From the NCBI GenBank assembly GCA_020073215.1, contig JAIQFO010000034.1, positions 1 through 52,744 on the forward strand: DNA of 52,744 bases, written 5' to 3'. Both the position numbers and the translations under genes were made by a program. This DNA comes from Terriglobia bacterium. Lineage in GTDB: Bacteria > Acidobacteriota > Terriglobia > Terriglobales > Acidobacteriaceae. The notes beneath the pieces are model-generated. The model made no database searches. It was not told where the DNA came from and saw only the letters and a list, made by a program, of their open reading frames with translations. Shown here piece after piece: positions 7,394 through 15,310 of this stretch. Position 1 is the stretch's first letter. Each line of letters opens with the position of its first letter.

Positions 7394-8378
7394 GCGTCAC
7401 GCCCCAGGTGAAACCGATGCCCGCGGACGCGAAGAGCAACAATTGCCCGGGATGAATTCGGCCCTCGCGCCGCATGTGCACATAGTTGATGACGAGATCG
7501 CTGGCAAAGGTGTGGCCATACTCCGCCATGGGAGTTGGAGGCAGGCCGCCCTCGGGCAGTCCCAACATCTTGCGGAAACCCTCGCGGTCGCGGAGGCTGA
7601 TGTTGGAATAGATGAAGTGGTCAATCTCTTTCAAGCTCACGGAAGATGCGGCCAGAACTTTTTGCATCACGCGAAACAGGTTGAGGTAGTAGATCGGCAT
7701 TACCTCGTTTTCAATGCAGAGCGCATCGACCTGAATCTCGACGCGGCCGTTGGTTCGGACAAAAGCAATCGCGTTCTGCAAGTGGCCGAGTGTCATGGCC
7801 TCGACCGCCAACAACAACGGGCCTTCCGTGCCATCGCGGCGCAGGATGACGGCGCTGGCGGCGTCGCCTTGCACGGTCACGGGAAGCAGCGAGCGGTTGT
7901 CGGGAGGCGGGCTGTCGCCGGTGACCAGCAAGGCGGTGCGAATGCTCTCATCGGTGCTCATCCAGCCCAGTGCGGTTTTGATGGCGAGGTGAAGGGCTCC
8001 GCAACCGCCGGCTTTGAAACTCAGGTTCAGCGAGGTTTCAGCCCCCAGTTCTGCGCTGAGTTTGTGGGCAAAGGAGAGACACTGCGGGCTCTCTCCGGGG
8101 ATGGTGCTGTAATCCAGGATGAGATTGATGTCCTTTGCCGTGATCCCAGCTTCCGCTATTGCACTTGATGCGGCTTCGAGGACTAAGTCATAGGGTTGCT
8201 GGGCTCGGCAGACGCGGACGTGGCTTAGTCCCAGGCCTTCCGTGGCCTTTTGTCTCGAGAGCGGGCTCAAAGGGGCGAGCGTGGTTTCCACCCGAGTTCG
8301 TTCCCGCTGCAAGACCGTTTCCACGGCCTCAACGTCGGGCGGAACAGCATACGCCGCGGATGCAATTCGTACGTTCAT
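7380..8378 (-). CDS. divergent KASIII-like condensing enzyme
   Basis: This is a protein of about 332 residues with the thiolase fold of 3-oxoacyl-ACP synthase III. The active Cys is present (C126 in FKAGGCGALHLAI) and the C-terminal GIGFTWG glycine motif is kept. The His of the usual HQAN motif is replaced: the aligned segment is HFIYSNIS, with Ser near 258. The Asn of GNTSA is replaced by His (YGHTFASD, His near 289). The catalytic set is therefore Cys-Ser-His in place of Cys-His-Asn. Family members with altered triads often perform acyl transfer or condensation without decarboxylation. The ATG at 8378 is preferred over an in-frame TTG two codons earlier and lies two bases past the upstream stop. 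Confidence 0.8.
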   Translation of the reverse strand: MNVRIASAAYAVPPDVEAVETVLQRERTRVETTLAPLSPLSRQKATEGLGLSHVRVCRAQQPYDLVLEAASSAIAEAGITAKDINLILDYSTIPGESPQCLSFAHKLSAELGAETSLNLSFKAGGCGALHLAIKTALGWMSTDESIRTALLVTGDSPPPDNRSLLPVTVQGDAASAVILRRDGTEGPLLLAVEAMTLGHLQNAIAFVRTNGRVEIQVDALCIENEVMPIYYLNLFRVMQKVLAASSVSLKEIDHFIYSNISLRDREGFRKMLGLPEGGLPPTPMAEYGHTFASDLVINYVHMRREGRIHPGQLLLFASAGIGFTWGVTLARA

Positions 8379-8380
8379 GG

Positions 8381-9436
8381 TCAAGGCCGCTCCAGCAGAA
8401 TTGCCGCAAAACTATTGTCTCCCGATGTTCCTAACAAGAGCAGCTGCCCGCTTTCTGAGTGGGTGCTTAGTGCCAGGATCAAGTGGAGAAGTGCGCCGGT
8501 GTCGGCCAAGCCCGCGGCTGCGGCCTGCGGGGAAATGATTGTGCCGCCGTCGCCGGCAATCTCGCGAGCCACGGCGGCTACCGAACTGGTCGCGCACGGC
8601 GCGCCATTTGTGGTGCAGACGGTGAGAGTTGGAACGGAGCCGCCGAGCATCTGGCGGACAGTCTCCACCGGATGCCCGCCTGCGGCCCAGCGGCCAGAGC
8701 GGAGTTTGGCATACGAACGTGTTTCCCGGCGGCCCTCCGGTTCGAGCACCAACGCGGCTACGCCTTCGCTGGGAATGAAACCTGCGGCTTCCGGCACGGG
8801 CTCCGCGTTGTAGCAGGCTGGCGACAACAGACCTGCTGTCTCGTACCACTCGTAGACGGCACGCGTGAGTGTGTCACCCGCAACGACAACGGCGACGTCG
8901 GCCTGTCCGTGGCGAAGCAAGGAAGCGGACTGGATCAGCGCGCTCTCGCCCGCAAACGCCCTGCTTCCCACCGTGATATTGGGACCTCGCAGGTTGTGAA
9001 ACAAAGCCACGTGGCTGGCCGGAGCGTTGGCGAGTGTCTCCGGGAAAGTAGCGGGATCGGTCCCGGACCAACCGTGGGTTACGGCGCTTTGGTAGAAGGA
9101 TTCGGTGAGTTCAACACAGCCAAAGGTGGTGGCGAAGACTACCGCAACCCGCGACCGGTCCACTTGGGTGAGGTCGATCCCGGCATCCTGAATGGCGAGA
9201 GAAGACGCTACCAAGGCCCAGGCTGAGAGGCGATCCAGACGCCTTGTCTTCAGGCCCGGCACTACGCTGGCCGGACGAAACGGATTTACCAGAAACGCCC
9301 GGCGCAGTCCGGCGGTGGTCCAAGCGGTGATGGCGCTCGGTTCCACCGTCGACGGCGGGATGAGTCCGGCGAGCGCACCATTGGGACTCACAGAGCCGAT
9401 ACCCGTAATACTGACGGCCGGTGAGTTCGTGGTCAT
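8381..9436 (-). CDS. degenerate ketosynthase, chain-length-factor-like
   Basis: This is a protein of about 351 residues with the FabF-type fold (VSITGIGSVSPNGAL start, LRGPNITVGS, ADVAVVVAGDTL) but no catalytic residues. The Cys position is Ala (GSRAFAGES), the NAHGT His is Asn (CTTNGAP), and the second Lys and His in the STK..GH region are missing (ISPQAAAAGLADTGAL). It directly follows an intact ketosynthase with a four-base overlap. This is the arrangement of KS/chain-length-factor pairs in type II PKS and the ApeO/ApeC pair in aryl polyene clusters. It probably forms a heterodimer with the upstream KS and sets chain length. The start at 9436 overlaps the KS stop; a longer in-frame start at 9541 would lie inside the KS gene. 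Confidence 0.8.
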   Translation of the reverse strand: MTTNSPAVSITGIGSVSPNGALAGLIPPSTVEPSAITAWTTAGLRRAFLVNPFRPASVVPGLKTRRLDRLSAWALVASSLAIQDAGIDLTQVDRSRVAVVFATTFGCVELTESFYQSAVTHGWSGTDPATFPETLANAPASHVALFHNLRGPNITVGSRAFAGESALIQSASLLRHGQADVAVVVAGDTLTRAVYEWYETAGLLSPACYNAEPVPEAAGFIPSEGVAALVLEPEGRRETRSYAKLRSGRWAAGGHPVETVRQMLGGSVPTLTVCTTNGAPCATSSVAAVAREIAGDGGTIISPQAAAAGLADTGALLHLILALSTHSESGQLLLLGTSGDNSFAAILLERP

Positions 9437-10638
9437 GCGCCGGCGCTCCCGAATATGAGCACGGTGTTGCTGCCACCAAACCCCGCGGAGGCCGACATGG
9501 CGAGCGGGAGCGGTTGGCGTCGAACTTCTCCGCGCAGCCAATCTACGCCTGGGCTTTCGATGGGGTCGGCCAGGCGCAGCGTCGGGAAGAGCGCGCCGCT
9601 TCGAATGGCGGTGATGGTGATGGCGGCCTCCAACGCGCCGGCTGCTCCCAGACAGTGTCCGAAATAGGACTTGGTCGAAGATACGGGGATGGGACGGGCG
9701 CGTCCGCGGAAGGCTGTTTCGTAGGCGCTGGCTTCAGCAACATCATTCAGAGGCGTTCCGGTGCCGTGGGCGTTCACGTAGCCGATCTCATCGCAACCGA
9801 CCTCCGCCATTTCCATGGCAAGGCGCATACATTCCGCTAAGCCACCTCCCTGCTGATGGGGCGCGGTTGGATGAAAGGCATCGTTGGTCATCGCCCATCC
9901 ACGCAGGACGGCTAGAACTCTGGCATTGCGCGCCTTGGCCTCGGCTAGCGTTTCCAGCACCAGGACTGCGGCTCCTTCGCCCAGATTCAGGCCTTTGCGA
10001 TTCTGATCGAAGGGGCGACAGGGGCCGGGGTCCAACGCTTGCAGGGAAGTGAATCCGCTTAGGGTGAATGGACAGAGCGCGTCGCTGCCTCCCGCAAGAA
10101 TCATGGGCGCGACTCCGTCTAGCAGCAGGTTGGCGGCTAGGGCGATCGCCATGGCTCCAGAGGCACAGGCCACGGAGACGGCACAGCGTGGTCCGTGAAT
10201 ACCCATGTGATCACCCACCGCATCGGCTACGTGCGCCACCGGATAGGAGGCGGCCCGCTTGAGACCGCCGCGGCGGTACCAGGCGGCCGGATCTTGGGCG
10301 ATTTCGGGATCGATTTCGGTCAGGCCTGCGACCGTGCTGGCCATCACTACGCCGCTTTCCCGGAAGAGAGCGCTCTCGCAGTCGACACCTGTTACTGCGT
10401 CCCGCGCCGCCATGGCCGCGAGTCGATCGGTGCGGGAGTATCGGGAGTTGGATTCTTCCGCCAGAAGCGGCACGGAGACCGGCGCCGTCGTTCCTTCGAA
10501 GCCGGGATACACGTCCTTCGCTGGCGTGAGACAACACTTGCCCGATAACATGCCTTCCTGCAGGCAGTCCAGGCCGATGCCATAGGGGCTGACGACACCG
10601 ACACCGGTGACGACGATGATTTTCTGGAGATCAGTCAC
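9433..10638 (-). CDS. beta-ketoacyl-ACP synthase (KAS II/FabF-type)
   Basis: This is an intact 401-residue ketosynthase if translation begins at the GTG at 10638 (MTDLQKIIVVTGVGVVSPYG). An earlier in-frame ATG at 10662 lies further inside the acyltransferase gene. Catalytic residues are all visible: Cys158 in SVACASGA, His291 in VNAHGTGTPLND, Lys323 and His328 in STKSYFGHCLGAAGALEA. The C-terminal GFGGSN loop is present. It performs decarboxylative chain extension with malonyl-ACP. The next gene is a catalytically dead homologue overlapping by four bases, so the active species is probably a KS/CLF-like heterodimer dedicated to this pathway and not the housekeeping FabF. Confidence 0.9.
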   Translation of the reverse strand: MTDLQKIIVVTGVGVVSPYGIGLDCLQEGMLSGKCCLTPAKDVYPGFEGTTAPVSVPLLAEESNSRYSRTDRLAAMAARDAVTGVDCESALFRESGVVMASTVAGLTEIDPEIAQDPAAWYRRGGLKRAASYPVAHVADAVGDHMGIHGPRCAVSVACASGAMAIALAANLLLDGVAPMILAGGSDALCPFTLSGFTSLQALDPGPCRPFDQNRKGLNLGEGAAVLVLETLAEAKARNARVLAVLRGWAMTNDAFHPTAPHQQGGGLAECMRLAMEMAEVGCDEIGYVNAHGTGTPLNDVAEASAYETAFRGRARPIPVSSTKSYFGHCLGAAGALEAAITITAIRSGALFPTLRLADPIESPGVDWLRGEVRRQPLPLAMSASAGFGGSNTVLIFGSAGA

Positions 10639-11557
10639 GAGAGACAACCGGCCAAAAATCAAAAAAGTTCAACCACTGATCGTAATGGGTTGCCAAGGTT
10701 TTTTCCAGAAAGCCGACCGCTTCGCGCAGACCGGCTTGCGGGTTGGGATCGGCGGCTTCGGATGAGGGCGAGGAGGAGGGAGGCGGGATCGGATCACCCA
10801 TCAGAACGCGGTAGCGCAGCCAGCCCTGGCGAACCACAAAGCCGGGCATCACGGGCGCGCCTGAAACCTGCGAAAGGACGAAGGGGCCTAGCGGGAAGGC
10901 GGCGGGTTCAGAGAAGAACGGAACATCGGCACAGTGATGACGGTAGACGCGGTCTCCCTGGATCGCCACAATTTCGTTTCTTCGCAAGGCCTGCAACAAG
11001 TCGAGGGTGGCGCGCACGCCGCCGCTTAGATCGACGATTTTTAGGCGTTCGTTCGACATCAAATTCCGCAGCATGATCTCGGCCGGCTTGTCCTCGACGA
11101 GGCGCGCCACGTTGACGGGCCGGCCGTGCATCTCGAGAAGGCGCGAGGCGAATTCGGAATTCCCCAGGTGCGCCGTCCAGACGATGAGCCCATGACCCTC
11201 GGCCAGGCACTGGTCGATCTTGGCGGCGCCTCGCGCTTTATCTTTGTCTTTTTCCACCAGCATGGAGAGCAATTGCTCGTGGGTGGCATGGGGGACATAG
11301 CAATAGGAGACCATGAAGTCGCAGAAGGAATAGAAGACGCGGTAGACCTTCCACTGCAGCGCGAGTCCGCGTTTGCCCGAGATCCGGCGCAGATTACGGG
11401 CTACCGCCTGGCGCTCCCGCTTCAATAGAAAGAAGAAGATCAGCGCGGTTACCAGCGCGATGGGAGGTTGGAGGAAGCGTGGGACCAGCGGTATGGTGGA
11501 AAAGACGATCCGGTGAGTGGTGACGTTGTGAAAACGGTGCTGGTACCAGCGCGTCAA
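10631..11557 (-). CDS. LPLAT-family acyltransferase (LpxL/HtrB-like)
   Basis: This is a 308-residue protein with an N-terminal membrane helix (PPIALVTALIFFFLL) and the H-x4-E catalytic motif of lysophospholipid/lipid A acyltransferases (VWTAHLGNSEF). IVAIQGDRVYRHH and PFFSEPAAFPLGPFVL match the second conserved block of this family. LpxL-type enzymes use acyl-ACP to acylate glycolipids at the inner face of the inner membrane. A homologue (ApeD) is a standard part of aryl polyene clusters. Here it probably transfers the ACP-bound product to a lipid or glycolipid anchor. It overlaps the ketosynthase by eight bases and the upstream radical SAM gene by four. Confidence 0.85.
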   Translation of the reverse strand: MTRWYQHRFHNVTTHRIVFSTIPLVPRFLQPPIALVTALIFFFLLKRERQAVARNLRRISGKRGLALQWKVYRVFYSFCDFMVSYCYVPHATHEQLLSMLVEKDKDKARGAAKIDQCLAEGHGLIVWTAHLGNSEFASRLLEMHGRPVNVARLVEDKPAEIMLRNLMSNERLKIVDLSGGVRATLDLLQALRRNEIVAIQGDRVYRHHCADVPFFSEPAAFPLGPFVLSQVSGAPVMPGFVVRQGWLRYRVLMGDPIPPPSSSPSSEAADPNPQAGLREAVGFLEKTLATHYDQWLNFFDFWPVVSRD

Positions 11558-13077
11558 TTCCCTGCCGCCGTAATGAGGTCGCCCACATTGTGAATCACTT
11601 TCCTTTTCAGCACCGAGTACATGTGGACGATCTCGGTGTCGCTATAGCCAATGGAGCGGAGGGTGCGGACCGCGCTGTCAACGGCGGCGGGGTTGCTTAG
11701 TCCAAAGCGGCGGTGGTACTCGAGTTGAATGCCGTACATGTCTTGCTTCGACAAGGTGGGAGTACCCATGGGCATATCGTTGTAGGAGAAGCGGCTGGTG
11801 AGTTCCAGACGGCCGGGGTCCCAACCGGCCTCGAGCGCCTGCTGGTTGACCTCGCAGCCGGGAAAGAAGCGCAGGCAAAAGTGGTAGGGCAAGAGCGACG
11901 GCTTGGGCAGCTCGCTTAACCAGTCCAGAGTGCGCTGCGCCAGTTCACGGGTTTCCGTGGGAAAACCGTACATGGTGGAGACGTTCACGGCTACGTTCTG
12001 GCGCTGGGTATAAGCGATGATGCGCCTCGCCTTTTCGAGATCGAGGCGTTTCTCGACCAGACGTTGAATTTCGTCGGCGCCCGATTCCACGGCATAGGTG
12101 AACCAGACGGCGCCGGCTTCGATCGCTCGATCTACGAACTCTTCGCTGGTGATATCGGCACGCAAACCATTGACGAAGTAGAGGCGCACTTTTAGCCCCG
12201 CAGCCACGATCAGGTCGAACAGCTTCAGAGCGCGCTTCGCGTTGACGTTGAAGATATCGTCGACCACATAGAAGTCTTCGATTCCGTGCTGGTCGTGCAG
12301 TTGCCTGATTTCTTCGAAAATGTTGGCGGCGCTGCGCAACCGGATACCCTTCCAATGGGTGAAACAGAAGGTGCAATGGTAGGCGCAACCGCGGCTGGTC
12401 AGCAGGATTCCCTGGCGCCGGTGATTGTAGGCGTAACTGAGTTGACGCTGATACTGATCGAGGTCGATCAAGTCGTAGGCGGGGACAGGCAGGCTGTCAA
12501 TGTCGGCTGCTTCTAGTTGGTCTTCGTTTTCCGCTACACCGTCTTCCGCCACACCATCGTCCGTCCGATACAGAAGTCCAGCAATCGCGGGCAGCGGCAA
12601 TCCCGAGAGGAGGTCGGTGAACACTCTTTCGCCTTCGCCTTTTACGGCAATCTCCAGTTCAGGCACCTCCTGGAAGAGGCGGCACTTGTATGCCTGTACG
12701 ATGGGCCCACCGGCGACTATGGTGGCGTCGCTGTGGGCGCGCACCAAGCCGGCTATGCGCTGGAGTTCCTCTAGAAAAAAGGCAATGGAGCGGATGCCGA
12801 CGACGTCCGGTTGAAACTCGTTCAAGATACGGATGAAGCGATCGTCCCTGGGAGAATCGACGTCCCGAGAAGACAGGTCTGGAGAGAGAAGCGAGGACTC
12901 GACGATGCGGAACTCTACGCCTGGCAGAGCCTTGCGGGCGTAAGACGCGAGATACATAAGGCCTAGAGGTGGGATATGTACCTCATACGGCATGGTGGTC
13001 CCTACCCACTTACCCATGTTATTGGCTTCTACCAGCAAGACGCGTGCCGCTGGCTTCATCTTACTTCGGGCGGGCAT
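11554..13077 (-). CDS. B12-binding-type radical SAM enzyme
   Basis: This is a 507-residue protein with an N-terminal B12-binding-like domain (ARVLLVEANNMGKWVG, PPLGLMYLASYA, FQPDVVGIRSIAF, VAGGP, VKGEGERVFTDLL). The radical SAM core has C231-x3-C235-x2-C238 in TSRGCAYHCTFCFTH, YAVESGADEIQ, and a C-terminal helical domain. The domain order is that of the BchE/HpnP-type class. A short acidic repeat (DDGVAEDGVAENED) sits in the linker near residues 173-186. Only about 28 bases separate it from ACP2 and its stop overlaps the acyltransferase start, so it is built into the acyl-chain operon. A C-methylation or ring-forming step on an ACP-bound or lipid chain is a reasonable guess; the exact reaction is unknown. 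Confidence 0.82.
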   Translation of the reverse strand: MPARSKMKPAARVLLVEANNMGKWVGTTMPYEVHIPPLGLMYLASYARKALPGVEFRIVESSLLSPDLSSRDVDSPRDDRFIRILNEFQPDVVGIRSIAFFLEELQRIAGLVRAHSDATIVAGGPIVQAYKCRLFQEVPELEIAVKGEGERVFTDLLSGLPLPAIAGLLYRTDDGVAEDGVAENEDQLEAADIDSLPVPAYDLIDLDQYQRQLSYAYNHRRQGILLTSRGCAYHCTFCFTHWKGIRLRSAANIFEEIRQLHDQHGIEDFYVVDDIFNVNAKRALKLFDLIVAAGLKVRLYFVNGLRADITSEEFVDRAIEAGAVWFTYAVESGADEIQRLVEKRLDLEKARRIIAYTQRQNVAVNVSTMYGFPTETRELAQRTLDWLSELPKPSLLPYHFCLRFFPGCEVNQQALEAGWDPGRLELTSRFSYNDMPMGTPTLSKQDMYGIQLEYHRRFGLSNPAAVDSAVRTLRSIGYSDTEIVHMYSVLKRKVIHNVGDLITAAGN

Positions 13078-13105
13078 GGGTTGACTTACTCATGATAGGT
13101 AGGAG

Positions 13106-13372
13106 TTAGCTTTTCGCTGCCGCCATTTTGGATTCGATGGTCGCCGCCAAAGCGTTGATACTCCCCCACTCTTTCTCGTCGAACTTGGCGCCCACCAGCT
13201 TGATGCCGAAATGCCTTTCAATCTCAAGCACGAGTTGCAGGATATCGATGGAATCGATTTCGAGGTCGCCACCGAGCAGGGGCTGATCGTCGCGGAGGTC
13301 TGCCGGGGTCAAGTCGGTGATCCGCAAGCTCTTTAAAATAATCGGCTTAAGTTGTTCTTTCACACTCGCCAT
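13106..13372 (-). CDS. acyl carrier protein (chain-extension ACP)
   Basis: This is an 88-residue ACP with the attachment serine S41 in DLEIDSIDILQLVLEIE, close to the fatty-acid-type motif. Helices II and III are clear, and it ends in a Lys/Ala-rich tail. It probably carries the growing chain for the KS/CLF pair, FabG-like reductase and FabZ-like dehydratase encoded in the same operon. The DS-I-D motif distinguishes it from the adenylation-linked ACP at 5551-5859. It lies 37 bases after the PHP gene and 28 before the second radical SAM gene. Confidence 0.9.
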   Translation of the reverse strand: MASVKEQLKPIILKSLRITDLTPADLRDDQPLLGGDLEIDSIDILQLVLEIERHFGIKLVGAKFDEKEWGSINALAATIESKMAAAKS

Positions 13373-13409
13373 AGGGTTTATTTGCGGCAGTATAGCATAG
13401 GCCCGGAAG

Positions 13410-14483
13410 TCACCGTATCAGGCCGAGGGCCGCGGTTAAGCGCAGGAAACCGCGGGACGCGATGCCCGCCGGATCCAGAAACACTGCCCTGTCGGCAAGC
13501 AGATCGCTAACCGGCTGGCCGCGGAAATGGCCGATCTTCCGGTAATGAGCGATGAAGTAGAGCACGCGCAAGAAAAGTTTCCAGTGCAAGGGAGCGAAGT
13601 ACGGCGGGGTCACGATAGGCACGGCACGGCCCTCTTTCACTTCCGCCGCGAAATCCCGATAGCTGGCTGCCTGCGTTAGCGAGAGGACGGAACTGGCGAG
13701 CAGGAGATGGCTGTCTCCACCACCCACCACGGGCTTATTCATATGCTTGGCCAATTCGAGAACGCGATCGTTCTCCTTTTGGCCTCGCATTCCGTTGTAC
13801 TCGAGGGCATGGATTGCCCAGCCATATCGGCGCAGAAGGTCTTCGACCGGAATCTTGCGGTGCGGGTCGTGGGGTTTGTCTTTGTCTTTGCTCCAGGGAA
13901 CCAGCGGGTGGTTCAGCACTACCAGAGACTGGCTGGCGCGGAGTATTTCGAACAGGTCATCGAGCCGTTCGGCGCGGGCTGCCGCTTGCAGATTGGCATG
14001 GGTCTCGTCGACGGCGGACTCGGGTAAGTCGGTGACTCCCAGGTGGAAGAGATAATTCTGAAAGCGGACGGATAATTCCTCGCCCAGAGGAGTGCGGTGC
14101 GCGTTTGCGGGATGTTTTCGCAGCAGTTCCACACTACCGGCAATTTCTTCGTGGTCGGTAATCCCCAGATGGACGCCGTCGAAACCGAGAGGCGCGACGG
14201 CGGCTGATTCTGTAAGGAACACGTCCTCAACCGTCAGGGGCGCGCGGTAGTAGACGTCGGCATAATCCAGGTCGGGAACCTGCGCCAGTCCAAATGCCCA
14301 CTGGAGAACTTGCCGGAACGGGCGCATGAACCACAGCTTTACTACCTGGTTCAGAGAAGCGAGGTTCTCAATGGAGTAGCAGGAGTGGTTGTGAGGGGAA
14401 ACCGCAAAGTGGAATTCGCGCGCGGGCTGGGGGCACGGACGGTAGGCATAGTTTTCGATCGCCCAGCAACTCTTGGCTGTCAT
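13410..14483 (-). CDS. PHP-type metal-dependent phosphoesterase-like protein
   Basis: This is a 357-residue protein with PHP-fold metal-binding motifs spread through the sequence: SPHNHSCYS near 29-37, GITDHEE near 107, LGEELSV near 132, VVLNHPLVPWS near 190, and GGGDSHLL near 254. The central part from about residue 55 to 95 is an insert relative to small PHP phosphatases. A C-terminal hydrophobic stretch (LHWKLFLRVLYFIAHY) suggests membrane association. It is preceded by a good GAGAGGGA ribosome site. PHP proteins hydrolyse phosphomonoesters or nucleotides with two or three metals. In this operon it could remove phosphate from a lipid or head group, but this is conjecture. Confidence 0.7.
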   Translation of the reverse strand: MTAKSCWAIENYAYRPCPQPAREFHFAVSPHNHSCYSIENLASLNQVVKLWFMRPFRQVLQWAFGLAQVPDLDYADVYYRAPLTVEDVFLTESAAVAPLGFDGVHLGITDHEEIAGSVELLRKHPANAHRTPLGEELSVRFQNYLFHLGVTDLPESAVDETHANLQAAARAERLDDLFEILRASQSLVVLNHPLVPWSKDKDKPHDPHRKIPVEDLLRRYGWAIHALEYNGMRGQKENDRVLELAKHMNKPVVGGGDSHLLLASSVLSLTQAASYRDFAAEVKEGRAVPIVTPPYFAPLHWKLFLRVLYFIAHYRKIGHFRGQPVSDLLADRAVFLDPAGIASRGFLRLTAALGLIR

Positions 14484-14537
14484 CCGCTTTCCCTCTCCGT
14501 TAGCCGAACTTATGACCGCGAACCGATGACCGAGAAA

Positions 14538-15302
14538 CTATAGCAATCCGCCGTCGACTGCGATCACTTGTCCGGTGATGTAGTTTGCCTCCGGAGACGC
14601 GAGGAATGCGACGAGCGGGGCCACCTCTTCGGGCTTACCGAAGCGTGCCAGCGGGATGTCGGCGAGCAGACGTTTTTCTTCTTTCTCGATGTACTTGGCA
14701 GACATGGGACTGGGAATCACGCCGGGGCAGACGGCATTGACTCGGATATTGAATCGCCCCACCTCGCGGGAAAGCGCCTTGGTGAAGGCGATAATGCCTC
14801 CCTTGGAGGCCGAGTAATTGCATTGGCCGGCTTGGCCGCGGACTCCGCTGGGCGATACGATGTTGCAGATTACTCCGCTTCCCTGGCGCATCATGCCCGG
14901 CAGGGCCAACCGCGAACACAGGTACGTGCCGCGGAGATTGGTGGCGATTACTTCGTCCCATTGCTCGTCCGACATAAACGCCAGCAGGACATCGCGGTTG
15001 ATGCCGGCGTTGTTGACCAGGCAGTCGACCGGACCGTATTGCTGTTCGATGTACTCGAACATCGGGGCTACGGCCTCGCGGCGGGATAGATCGGCTTCGA
15101 CGGCCAGCGCCTGTCCCCCGGTGGCGACGATGCGCTCCACCACCTTGTCCGCGGACTCTTTCGCGCGATGATAGTGCACGGCTACGCGGAATCCCGCGCT
15201 TGCCAGCGCCTGCGCGATGGCGGCGCCGATTACGCCCGAAGCTCCAGTCACTACTGCAGTCTTCAATGCGGCTTCGCGACCTTCCATTCGCATTTCAGCC
15301 AT
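14538..15302 (-). CDS. 3-oxoacyl-ACP reductase (FabG-type SDR)
   Basis: This is a protein of about 254 residues and a typical [15 protein letters not shown] for cofactor binding, NNAGINRD, catalytic Ser in IVSPSGV, Y-x3-K in [16 protein letters not shown], and the FabG-like end [11 protein letters not shown]. It reduces beta-ketoacyl-ACP with NADPH and supplies the ketoreduction step for the KS/CLF pair. The start at 15302 gives an eight-base gap to the outer membrane protein's stop. An upstream in-frame start at 15353 would lie inside that gene, and further in-frame ATGs follow within a few codons. It corresponds to ApeQ in aryl polyene clusters. Confidence 0.88.
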   Translation of the reverse strand: MAEMRMEGREAALKTAVVTGASGVIGAAIAQALASAGFRVAVHYHRAKESADKVVERIVATGGQALAVEADLSRREAVAPMFEYIEQQYGPVDCLVNNAGINRDVLLAFMSDEQWDEVIATNLRGTYLCSRLALPGMMRQGSGVICNIVSPSGVRGQAGQCNYSASKGGIIAFTKALSREVGRFNIRVNAVCPGVIPSPMSAKYIEKEEKRLLADIPLARFGKPEEVAPLVAFLASPEANYITGQVIAVDGGLL

Positions 15303-15310
15303 GGGCTCGA

